The notes under the pieces were generated by a model. The model searched no databases. It was given only the letters and a program-made list of their open reading frames with translations, and was not told the origin of the DNA. A stretch of DNA of 16,779 nucleotides from a bacterium (GTDB taxonomy: Bacteria; KSB1; UBA2214): assembly GCA_029560815.1 (NCBI GenBank), contig JAKQKF010000326.1:1-16779 (forward strand), in the 5' to 3' direction. Positions 1 to 7,556 of the stretch are shown here, one piece after another (the stretch's first letter is position 1; every line of letters begins with the position of its first letter). The translations under genes were made by a program, and so were the position numbers.

Positions 1-1
1 G

Positions 2-1564
2 ACCTATTTTCACTGGATGACCAACATCCGCGACTGGTGCATCAGCCGCCAGATCTGGTGGGGCCATCGCGTGCCGGTCTGGTATTGCGACCGGGGCCAC
101 ACCATTGTCCGCCGGGAAACCCCCGCCTCCTGTCCGGAGTGTGGCAGCACCGAACTCCGGCAGGACGAGGATGTGCTCGACACCTGGTTCAGCTCCTGGC
201 TCTGGCCGTTCAGCACCCTGGGCTGGCCGGAAAAGAGCGAGGATCTGCAGAAATTCTTTCCCACCGACACGCTGGTGACCGGTCCGGACATCATCTTTTT
301 CTGGGTGGCGCGCATGATCATGGCCTCGCTGGAGTTCATGGGCGATATCCCCTTCAAACAGGTCTATTTCAACGGCATGATCCGCGACCTCGACGGCCGC
401 AAGATGTCCAAATCGCTCGGCAACTCGCCGGATCCTTTCTGGCTTATCCGCAGCGCTGACACCGCGGAGATCGGCGATTTCGGCAAGACCAACCCTACCT
501 ACCGCAACGGCGTGCCCGCCTATGGCGCGGATGCGATCCGCCTCACCATGGTCTATCTGACCCCACTGGGTGGCGATGTCCGTTTCGACCACACCCTGGT
601 GGAGATGGGCCAGAAATTCGCCAACAAACTCTGGAATGCCGCCCGCTTCATCCTCATGAACCTGGACGGGGAGGAGACCCTTCTGCCCATCGCGGATATT
701 CCGGTGGAGAAGATGGAACTGGCCGACCGCTGGATCCTCAGCCGTATCAACCGGACCCTGGCAGAGATGGAGAGAGCGCTGCAGGAGTTCCGCTTTAACG
801 ATGCCACGCGGGCGGTCTATGATTTCATCTGGGGCGAATACTGCGACTGGTATCTCGAGCTGATCAAGAAGCGCCTTTATGACGAAGCCGATCCCGCTGC
901 GCGGCGGGTGGCCCGTTCGCTGGCGACCTTTGTGCTTGAAAGCAGCGTACGCATGCTTCATCCTTTCATGCCGTTTATCACCGAGGAGATCTGGCAGCAT
1001 CTGCCCGCGGAGTACCAGGAAGAAAAGCCCGTGCGCACCATCATGCTGCAGAGTTATCCCCAGGCCGATCCGGCCCTCTTTGATGAAACGGCGGAGCGGG
1101 AGATGACGGTCGTGCAGCAGGTGATCGGCGCGGTGCGCAACATCCGCGGCGAGATGAACGTTCCGCCGGCCAGAGAGGCCGATCTGATCCTCAACAGCGC
1201 CGATGCGGCTCTTCTCGAGCTGATCGGGCGCAATGCCGGCTATCTGCACAAGCTCGCCCGGGTCGGCGGCATTCTCTATAATCAGCCGCGTCCGGCGGCC
1301 GCGGCCAGCGCTGTGGCTCAGGGGATCGAGATCCTCGTCCCCCTGGCCGGCCTGATCGATGTCGACCGGGAGAAAGTCCGTCTCGAAAAGGAGATCGCCC
1401 GGCTTGAAGGCCAGCTTTTCGGTTTGACCCAGAAGCTGATGAACCGGGATTTCATCGCCCGGGCGCCCAAAGAGGTGATTGAAAAGGAGGAGAAGAAGCG
1501 CGCCGATTTTGCGCACACCCTGGAAAAACTGCGCTCAAGCCTGCAGAGCATCGCCGGCGAGTGA
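2..1564 (+). CDS. valS: Valyl-tRNA synthetase, C-terminal part (5' end outside window)
   Basis: Class I aminoacyl-tRNA synthetase that charges tRNA-Val with valine in the cytoplasm. The reading frame is already open at base 2, so the gene starts upstream; about 520 of the usual 880-900 residues are visible. In order: the NIRDWCISRQ-WWGHR block at bases 23-70; a Cys-rich metal-binding-like stretch (CDRGH ... CPECG) near 88-165; the DVLDTWFSS block near 170-200; the KMSKS ATP-binding loop at 401-415; the helical anticodon-binding domain with EYCDWYLE near 835-860; and a charged C-terminal coiled-coil arm from about 1360 to the stop. The QDEDVLDTWFSSWLWP and KMSKSLGNSPDP wording resembles ValRS from the FCB group rather than E. 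coli. Odd: about 24 extra residues sit just after KMSKSLGNSPDP (bases about 440-519), where family members normally run straight into YGADAxR. Identity is secure. Confidence 0.97.
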   Translation, partial: TYFHWMTNIRDWCISRQIWWGHRVPVWYCDRGHTIVRRETPASCPECGSTELRQDEDVLDTWFSSWLWPFSTLGWPEKSEDLQKFFPTDTLVTGPDIIFFWVARMIMASLEFMGDIPFKQVYFNGMIRDLDGRKMSKSLGNSPDPFWLIRSADTAEIGDFGKTNPTYRNGVPAYGADAIRLTMVYLTPLGGDVRFDHTLVEMGQKFANKLWNAARFILMNLDGEETLLPIADIPVEKMELADRWILSRINRTLAEMERALQEFRFNDATRAVYDFIWGEYCDWYLELIKKRLYDEADPAARRVARSLATFVLESSVRMLHPFMPFITEEIWQHLPAEYQEEKPVRTIMLQSYPQADPALFDETAEREMTVVQQVIGAVRNIRGEMNVPPAREADLILNSADAALLELIGRNAGYLHKLARVGGILYNQPRPAAAASAVAQGIEILVPLAGLIDVDREKVRLEKEIARLEGQLFGLTQKLMNRDFIARAPKEVIEKEEKKRADFAHTLEKLRSSLQSIAGE

Positions 1565-1567
1565 CCT

Positions 1568-1596
1568 CCTCCGGCCTTCCCGCTGAAGGGGGGAGG
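1568..1596 (+). other. Imperfect GC-rich hairpin just after the valS stop
   Basis: Two paired blocks, CCTCC with GGAGG and CCTTC with GAAGG, are separated by a small G-rich internal loop and close on a 5-base loop. The hairpin begins 4 bases after the valS stop. No run of T follows, so it is not a canonical intrinsic terminator. It could be a weak terminator or a 3' stabilising structure, or chance in GC-rich DNA. Confidence 0.3.
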
Positions 1597-1639
1597 CGGC
1601 CTGCTTGAAACCATTTATGCAACTGTGAAGGAGATCTCA

Positions 1640-2989
1640 ATGGAAAATTCTTTCTGGCTGGTTCTTTTCGTGGCCCTGATGCCGCTGGTCTCTCTGGCGG
1701 TCGAGCCCAAAATCGCAGTCACCGTCTACAATGAGGATCTGGCCCTGGTGCGCGAAGCGCGCACCCTGAAGCTGGTCAAGGGGAGCCAATCCTACGCCTA
1801 TTCCGGTGTGGCTGCGCAGATTGATGCGACCTCGGTCCATTTCCGTGCCGTCGATCCTGCGGCGGGCATCACCCTGCTCGAGCAGGACTATGAGTACGAT
1901 CTGGTGGGAACCGAGAGGCTGCTGCAAAAGTATATTGATGAGCAGGTGATAGCGACGGCGGAGAACGGAGCGGTGCACAGCGGTACACTGCTCAGCGCAC
2001 AGGATGGGGATATCGTGCTTCTGGATGGCTCAGGCAAGGTTCAGGCCCTCAAGGCCGCCAAGCTGCAGAGCATCGAATTCCCCTCCCTGCCCGAGGGGCT
2101 GCGTACGCGGCCGACCCTGGTCTGGCAGCTGGAGTGCAGCAAGGCGGGCGATCACGAGGCCGAGATCAGCTATCTTACCAGCGGCCTGAGCTGGCACGCT
2201 GAATATGTCGCCGTGCTGGAGGCGCAGGAGAACGCGGCCCAGCTGAACGGTTGGGTCTCGATCGATAACCAGTCGGGTGCGACCTACAAAGAGGCCAAGG
2301 TCAAGCTGGTCGCCGGCGATGTCCACCGTGTCGAACAGGCGGTGCCGGTGCGCGCCATGTTCCGCACCGAAGCGGCCATGGCGATGGATTCGCAGTTCGA
2401 AGAGAAGGCGCTTTTCGAGTATCATCTCTACACCCTGCAGCGTCCGGCCACGCTCAAGGACAAGCAGATCAAGCAGCTCTCGCTCTTCCCGGCCGCGCGG
2501 ACGCCGGTGACCAAGCTCTATTCGTTTGACGGCGCCTTTGACGGCAGCAAGGTGAAGGTCAAGCTCGAGTTCCGGAACAGTCAGGCGAACGGGCTGGGCA
2601 TGCCGCTCCCCAAGGGGGTGGTGCGCGTCTACAAGCAGGATGCGGACGGCGCCCAGGAGTTCATCGGCGAAGACCGCCTCGATCACACCCCCAAGGATGA
2701 GAAGGTGCGCCTCAGCCTTGGCAACGCCTTCGATATTGTCGGTGAGCGCGTCGTCAAGGATGTGCGCGAGATCTCCCGTACTTCGCGTCAGGAGACGGTG
2801 CAGATCAAGCTGCGCAATCACAAGAGCGAAGAGGTGGTCATCAATGTGGTCGAGCATTTTTCCGGCGACTGGAGCCTGATCGGCAAGACGCCGACCATCG
2901 CTGTCCGGGATGCGGGCAAAGCCGAGTTTCAGGTGCGCGTTGCGGCGGACCAGGAGAGCGTTTTCGAGTATACGGTGCTCTACAAGTGA
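1640..2989 (+). CDS. Secreted DUF4139 domain protein
   Basis: 449 residues. The chosen ATG at 1640 has AAGGAG at 1628-1633, six bases upstream; an in-frame GTG at 1625 would put five extra residues before the signal peptide and lacks such a site. Residues 1-20 are a hydrophobic signal peptide ending ...PLVSLA before VEPK, so the protein is probably exported. The mature part begins with the 'VTVYNEDLALVRE' strand typical of the family. It continues with the conserved 'YLTSGLSWHAEYVAVL' and 'GWVSIDNQSGATYKEAKVKLVAGDV' segments of DUF4139 near residues 180-230, and ends in beta-rich sequence. I see no catalytic motif. The family is widespread in Gram-negative bacteria, with unknown biochemical function. 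It lies 75 bases after valS and 32 bases before recG, possibly in one transcript. Family assignment is confident; function unknown. Confidence 0.88.
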   Translation: MENSFWLVLFVALMPLVSLAVEPKIAVTVYNEDLALVREARTLKLVKGSQSYAYSGVAAQIDATSVHFRAVDPAAGITLLEQDYEYDLVGTERLLQKYIDEQVIATAENGAVHSGTLLSAQDGDIVLLDGSGKVQALKAAKLQSIEFPSLPEGLRTRPTLVWQLECSKAGDHEAEISYLTSGLSWHAEYVAVLEAQENAAQLNGWVSIDNQSGATYKEAKVKLVAGDVHRVEQAVPVRAMFRTEAAMAMDSQFEEKALFEYHLYTLQRPATLKDKQIKQLSLFPAARTPVTKLYSFDGAFDGSKVKVKLEFRNSQANGLGMPLPKGVVRVYKQDADGAQEFIGEDRLDHTPKDEKVRLSLGNAFDIVGERVVKDVREISRTSRQETVQIKLRNHKSEEVVINVVEHFSGDWSLIGKTPTIAVRDAGKAEFQVRVAADQESVFEYTVLYK

Positions 2990-3021
2990 GCCCCCGGCGG
3001 GAGGCCTGAGCGAGCGAGCCG

Positions 3022-5124
3022 GTGAACAAAAGCCCCAATACTGCCCTGGAGTGGCCGGTGGACCGCATTCCGGGGATTGGCCAGAAGCGGGCGGTTGCCC
3101 TGCAGAATGCGGGCATCTATACGATCGGCGACCTGGTCTACTATTTCCCGCGCCGATACCTCGACCGCTCGACCGTGACGCAGATCAACCGCCTCAAGCC
3201 CGACCAGGAGGTGACCGTCGTCGCCCGCGTGATCCAGTTCACAGTGCAGAAGGGACGGCGCAACCGGTTCGTCCTCATCGTCGGTGACGGCACCGGCTTT
3301 TTACACTGCATCTGGTTTTCACGGCTTCCCTACTGGTACAAGGCATTCAAGCATGGCGAATGGCTGGCCCTGAGCGGCAAGGTGGGGTTTTTCAAGGGAT
3401 TGCAGATGACTCATCCGGAGTTCGACCGCCTCGGCATTACCGGGGAGGGCGAGCAGGTCCACACCGGCAAGATCATCCCGCTCTATCCCTCGAGTGAATC
3501 CCTCGGCCAGGCGGGTTTTGACAGCCGCGGTTTCCGCCGTATCCTGCACGCGGTGCTGAAAAACTGGGGTGATCAGGTCGAAGAGACCATCCCGGAGGAG
3601 CTGGTGACGCGGCTGGGCATGCCGCCGCTGCGGCAGGCCCTCAGCGCCATCCACTTTCCGGCGGATTTCGCCGGTCTGCAGGCCGCCCGGATGCGCCTCA
3701 AGTTCGACGAGCTCTTTTTTATGGAGCTGCTGGTGGCGCTGCGCCGCCGGCATCAGCAGGAGAGTACAGGGGGCATCCGCTTCGAGAAGGTGGGCGAGCT
3801 CACCCGCAGGCTGGTCGATTCACTGCCGTTCGCGCTCACCGCCGCCCAGAAGCGGGTGCTGCGCCAGATCCGCGCCGACATGAAGAGCCCGCGGCCCATG
3901 CACCGGCTGCTGCAGGGCGATGTCGGTTCGGGCAAGACCGTGGTCGCATTGATCACCATGCTGATCGCCGTCGAGAACGGCTTTCAGGCCGCCCTGATGG
4001 CCCCGACCGAAATCCTGGCCGAGCAGCACTATCTCACCATCAGTGCGATGCTCCGGGAGTTGGGCGTCGATGTGGTCCTGCTGGTGGGCGGACAAGTGCG
4101 GAGCACGCGCGGGGAGCTGCTTGACCGGATCGCATCCGGGGAGGCTCGCATAATTATCGGCACCCACGCTCTGATCCAGGAGACGGTTGATTTTCATCAG
4201 CTCGGCCTGGTGGTGATCGACGAGCAGCACCGTTTTGGCGTTATGCAGCGTGCCACGCTGAGGGAGAAGGGGCTCAATCCCGATCTGTTGGTGATGACGG
4301 CAACCCCGATCCCGCGCACCCTCACCATGACGGTCTATGGTGATCTCGATGTCTCGATCATCGATGAGCTGCCGGCCAACCGCAAACCCGTCAAGACTTT
4401 CTGGCGGGAGGAAAGCCGGCGCAGCCGGATCTACCATTTTCTGCGCAGCCGGGTGGCGGAGGGCGCGCAGGCCTTCATTGTCTTTCCGTTGGTCGAAGAG
4501 TCGGAAAAATCGGACCTCAAGGCCGCGGTCGAGAGCTACCAGGCGATGAGCGCCACCTTTTTCAAGGATTTCCGCGTCGGTCTCCTCCATGGCCGCATGA
4601 AGCCGGAGGAGAAAGAGGCGACCATGGCGGCTTTTAAACGCCATGAGCTGCAGATTCTGGTCAGCACCACCGTCATCGAGGTCGGCGTCGATGTGCCCAA
4701 CGCTTCGATCATGGTGGTCGAGCACGCCGAGCGCTTCGGGTTGACCCAGCTGCACCAGCTGCGCGGCCGCGTCGGCCGCGGCTCCCGCCAGTCCTACTGC
4801 GTGCTCATCAGCTACGGCGCGTTGACCGAGGAGGCGCGGACGCGGCTTGAGACCCTGGCGTCGACCAACGACGGCTTCAAAATCGCCGAAGTTGATTTGC
4901 AGCTGCGCGGTCCGGGCGAATTTTTCGGCACGCGCCAGCATGGCCTGCCGGAGCTCAAGCTGGCCGACCCCAGCCGCGATCTGGAGCTGCTGCGCCTCGC
5001 CCGCGATGAGGCTTTCCGCCTGGTCGAGGCGGATCCGCAGCTGCGCGACCAGGCGAGCCTGGCCACGCGCCACTACTTTGTCAGAAACTATCAGGAGCGT
5101 TTCGGCCTGGCATGGGTCGGATGA
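3022..5124 (+). CDS. recG: ATP-dependent DNA helicase RecG
   Basis: Branch-migration helicase that remodels stalled replication forks and Holliday junctions in the cytoplasm. Full length at 700 residues. The N-terminal wedge domain has a helix-hairpin-helix-like start (IPGIGQKRA, residues 16-24, then GDLVYYFPRRYLDRS, 36-50) and an OB-type fold to about residue 150. Helicase motifs follow: Walker A GDVGSGKT (299-306), DEQHRFG (400-406, the RecG form of the DExH box), the TATPIPRTL block, and the C-terminal helicase lobe with QLRGRVGRG. The RecG-specific TRG-like end GPGEFFGTRQHGLPELK is present. GTG at 3022 is chosen because an in-frame TGA at 3007 blocks any upstream start and the protein begins at the expected family position. 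The Shine-Dalgarno site is weak (GGGAGG lies 17 bases upstream). No frameshift is seen. Confidence 0.98.
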   Translation: MNKSPNTALEWPVDRIPGIGQKRAVALQNAGIYTIGDLVYYFPRRYLDRSTVTQINRLKPDQEVTVVARVIQFTVQKGRRNRFVLIVGDGTGFLHCIWFSRLPYWYKAFKHGEWLALSGKVGFFKGLQMTHPEFDRLGITGEGEQVHTGKIIPLYPSSESLGQAGFDSRGFRRILHAVLKNWGDQVEETIPEELVTRLGMPPLRQALSAIHFPADFAGLQAARMRLKFDELFFMELLVALRRRHQQESTGGIRFEKVGELTRRLVDSLPFALTAAQKRVLRQIRADMKSPRPMHRLLQGDVGSGKTVVALITMLIAVENGFQAALMAPTEILAEQHYLTISAMLRELGVDVVLLVGGQVRSTRGELLDRIASGEARIIIGTHALIQETVDFHQLGLVVIDEQHRFGVMQRATLREKGLNPDLLVMTATPIPRTLTMTVYGDLDVSIIDELPANRKPVKTFWREESRRSRIYHFLRSRVAEGAQAFIVFPLVEESEKSDLKAAVESYQAMSATFFKDFRVGLLHGRMKPEEKEATMAAFKRHELQILVSTTVIEVGVDVPNASIMVVEHAERFGLTQLHQLRGRVGRGSRQSYCVLISYGALTEEARTRLETLASTNDGFKIAEVDLQLRGPGEFFGTRQHGLPELKLADPSRDLELLRLARDEAFRLVEADPQLRDQASLATRHYFVRNYQERFGLAWVG

Positions 5125-5138
5125 CCGGCCGCGGCCGG
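5125..5138. other. 14-base perfect GC palindrome abutting the recG stop
   Basis: CCGGCCGCGGCCGG begins on the base after the recG TGA and is a perfect palindrome. In RNA it could form a short, very stable stem, but no U-tract follows. It may mark the 3' end of the recG message or be a chance GC palindrome. The next gene starts 40 bases later with its own ribosome binding site. Confidence 0.35.
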
Positions 5139-5177
5139 CTGCTCCCCGTCGATAACCCCGCACAATGAGGCACAGCT

Positions 5178-5537
5178 ATGGATGAACAGAACAAGCACCA
5201 CGCCGCACTCCTTTTCAACCTGGTGATGATGTTTCACTCCGCGGCGATGCAGCAGATGGGCAAATTGAAGAATCCGATGACCGACGCCATCGAGCGCGAC
5301 ATGGAACAGGCGCGACTCTCCATCGACATGCTGGATATGCTCCAGGCCAAGACGGCGGGCAATCTTGGTGAGGATGAGAGCAAGTTCATCGGCCACGTCA
5401 TCAGCGAACTCAAGCTGAATTATGTCGACGAGGTGAACAAGGACAAGCAAAAGGCAGCAGAGAGTGCTCCTTCCGCCGAGCCCCCCGCGGCAGAGGAGAC
5501 CGGCGGGGGCGCGCCGGAGAGCGGCGCGGCCGAATAA
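5178..5537 (+). CDS. Small DUF1844 domain protein
   Basis: 119 residues. Residues about 8-85 match the DUF1844 pattern: a helical hydrophobic start (ALLFNLVMMFHSAAMQQMG), an acidic helix with MEQARLSIDMLDML, then the hallmark KTAGNLGEDESKF and a final helix ending LKLNYVDEV. The last 30 residues are a low-complexity Ala/Pro/Glu/Gly tail, probably disordered. No signal peptide, no catalytic residues. GAGG at 5167-5170 lies seven bases before the ATG. The family is common in bacteria, and its role is not established. It follows recG by 53 bases and precedes the methyltransferase by 19, so it is probably co-transcribed with one or both. Confidence 0.88.
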   Translation: MDEQNKHHAALLFNLVMMFHSAAMQQMGKLKNPMTDAIERDMEQARLSIDMLDMLQAKTAGNLGEDESKFIGHVISELKLNYVDEVNKDKQKAAESAPSAEPPAAEETGGGAPESGAAE

Positions 5538-5556
5538 GCAGGGACGACGGAATACA

Positions 5557-6360
5557 ATGAGCCAAAAGACGACGCTGCACCGGCGCGAGGTCTGGGACCA
5601 GTTCTGGCAGGAGCGAGAGGAGATCGAGGAGGTCTACTCCAATTCGGAGCGGGTCATCGATCAGCTCATCCGCCTCGGCGATCCGGCCGGCCGCTGGATC
5701 CTTGAGGTGGGTGCCGGCTCGGGCCGCGACAGCCTGGCGTTGAGCAGCCGGGGCGGCCGGGTGATCATGCTCGACTATTCAGCCCCCGCCCTGCAGGTCA
5801 TTCAAAAGCTGGCGCAGAAGGGGGGCCAACCGGTCTATCTGGTGCGCGGCGACGCCTTTCACCTGCCCTTCCGCAGCGACGCCCTCGACCTGGTTTTTCA
5901 TCAGGGGCTGCTGGAGCATTTCACCAATCCCGGCGGGATTCTGGCTGAAAATCTGCGCGTGCTCCGGCCCGGCGGCGCGGCCCTGGCCGACGTCCCGCAG
6001 CGCTATCATCTCTATACGCTGGTGAAGCATCTCCTCATCGCCCTCAACCGCTGGTTTGCCGGCTGGGAGACCGAATTCAGCCGCGCCCAGCTCGAACGTC
6101 TGTTCGGACGGACCGGTTTTTCCCGCATCGAGTTTTACGGGGAGTGGATGCGCCCCAGCTTTATCTATCGCGCCGGCCGCGAGGCGCTCAAAAAGGTGGG
6201 GATCGCGCTGCCGCTCCATCCGCCCGCACTGCCTCTGGCCGGGCGGATCCGCGCCCGCGTGCGCGCCCTGCTGCGCCGCCATCCCTGGCACCTCAATACG
6301 GTCATGGATATCGGCGCCATCGGTTTCAAGCCGGCTGCGGCGGATAAAACGGCCAGGTGA
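5557..6360 (+). CDS. Class I SAM-dependent methyltransferase
   Basis: 267 residues, Rossmann-fold methyltransferase. Motif I is EVGAGSGRDS (residues 50-59), which binds S-adenosylmethionine. The acidic residue ending strand 2 is D73 in MLDYS, GDAFHLPF (98-105) follows, and the post-I region contains LLEHF (118-122) and LRPGG (136-140). The C-terminal third is basic with several Arg and no clear membrane helix. The frame is open upstream to 5464, but that extension is Pro/Arg-rich shadow sequence inside the DUF1844 gene; ATG 5557 with a weak GGGA site 13 bases upstream is the natural start. Its stop overlaps the start of the GT4 gene by four bases (GTGA), which points to translational coupling and a shared pathway, perhaps methylation of a sugar or lipid-linked glycan. 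The substrate cannot be read from the sequence. Confidence 0.88.
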   Translation: MSQKTTLHRREVWDQFWQEREEIEEVYSNSERVIDQLIRLGDPAGRWILEVGAGSGRDSLALSSRGGRVIMLDYSAPALQVIQKLAQKGGQPVYLVRGDAFHLPFRSDALDLVFHQGLLEHFTNPGGILAENLRVLRPGGAALADVPQRYHLYTLVKHLLIALNRWFAGWETEFSRAQLERLFGRTGFSRIEFYGEWMRPSFIYRAGREALKKVGIALPLHPPALPLAGRIRARVRALLRRHPWHLNTVMDIGAIGFKPAAADKTAR

Positions 6361-7511
6361 AACCCTTGCGCATCCTGGTCATCAACTGGCAGGATATCCG
6401 CAACCCCCTCTCCGGAGGGGCGGAGGTCCATTTTCACGAAATCTTTCGCCGGGTTGCGGCGATGGGCCATCCGGTCACCCTCCTCTGCTCCGCCTTCGCC
6501 GGAGCCGCGCCCGAGGAGGAGATCGACGGCATCCGGATCGTCCGCAGCGGCTCGCGCAATTTCTTCAATTTCGCCGTCCCGGCCGCCTATCGCCGGCTGC
6601 GCAGGCGGCAGACGTTCGACGTGGTCATCGATGACCTGAACAAGATCCCCTTCTTCACCCCCTGCTTTGTGCGGGAACCCTTGCTCACCATCGTGCACCA
6701 CCTCTTCGGCCGCAGCATCTACCTGGAGGCCTCCCTGCTTCCGGCCAGCTATGTCTACTGGTCGGAGCGGCTGGCCCTGCGGATTTACCGCCGGACCCCC
6801 TTCGCGGTGGTCTCGGAGAGCACGCGGGCTGAGCTGCGGCGGCTGGGGATCACCGCCCCGATCGAGCTGCTGCCCAATGCGGTCGACCACGACCGCTATG
6901 GAGTCGCGCCCGCAGAGAGGAGCCCGGAGCCGCTGATCTGTCATCTTGGCCGGCTCAAGCGCTACAAGAGCGTCGAGCACCTTCTGCGCGCGCTGCCTTT
7001 GGTGCACGCCGTTTTGCCCGCAACCCGGCTGGTCATTGTCGGGGAGGGGGACCATCGTCCGGCGCTGGAGGCCCTGGCGGGGGAACTGGGGATCCGGGAA
7101 GCGGTCCGGTTCACCGGCCAGGTGAGCCATGAGGAGAAGGTGTGCTGGTTGAACCGCGCCTGGGTGGCGGTGAATCCCTCCCCCAAGGAGGGGTGGGGAC
7201 TGACCGTCATCGAGGCCAACGCCTGTGGAGTGCCGGTGGTGGCCGCCGATTCGCCCGGATTGCGGGACTCGGTGCAGGACCATGAGACCGGCCTTCTCTA
7301 CCCCTATGGCGAGATCGAAACGCTCGCCGCGGGGCTCATCACCCTGCTGCGCGACCGGGAGCTGAGGGAGAGGATGGGTGAAGCGGCGCGGCGCTGGGCC
7401 GGCGCTTTCAGCTGGGACGAGTCCGCGCGCAAGGCGCTGGCGATTCTTGCGGGTATGAGTCTGGACGCTCAGCCCGAAGAGCCGGCTGCCGGTGAAAAAA
7501 TTTCAGACTAG
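6357..7511 (+). CDS. GT4-family (GT-B) glycosyltransferase
   Basis: 384 residues. A retaining GT-B glycosyltransferase, likely cytoplasmic or membrane-peripheral, using a nucleotide sugar. The N-terminal acceptor half has NPLSGGAEVH (17-26), the glycine-rich loop of GT4 enzymes. The C-terminal donor half has CHLGRLKRYKS (195-205), VIVGEGDHRP (227-236) and the EX7E pair in EGWGLTVIE (E278 and E286), followed by ANACGVPVVA. The start is GTG at 6357, overlapping the methyltransferase stop by four bases; MKPLRILVIN begins the first beta strand, so no upstream start is needed. It is followed after 45 bases by the DUF2723 gene. Donor and acceptor are unknown; the context suggests surface glycan or glycolipid synthesis. 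Confidence 0.92.
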   Translation: MKPLRILVINWQDIRNPLSGGAEVHFHEIFRRVAAMGHPVTLLCSAFAGAAPEEEIDGIRIVRSGSRNFFNFAVPAAYRRLRRRQTFDVVIDDLNKIPFFTPCFVREPLLTIVHHLFGRSIYLEASLLPASYVYWSERLALRIYRRTPFAVVSESTRAELRRLGITAPIELLPNAVDHDRYGVAPAERSPEPLICHLGRLKRYKSVEHLLRALPLVHAVLPATRLVIVGEGDHRPALEALAGELGIREAVRFTGQVSHEEKVCWLNRAWVAVNPSPKEGWGLTVIEANACGVPVVAADSPGLRDSVQDHETGLLYPYGEIETLAAGLITLLRDRELRERMGEAARRWAGAFSWDESARKALAILAGMSLDAQPEEPAAGEKISD

Positions 7512-7556
7512 TATGAGTGCGTCTTTTACAAGTGGTTAACCTAACGGAGTGGAGTC

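Noticed and set aside
3820..5163. 447-codon minus-strand open frame opposite recG
   Set aside because: It lies wholly over conserved RecG motifs, has no domain of its own and has shadow-type composition.
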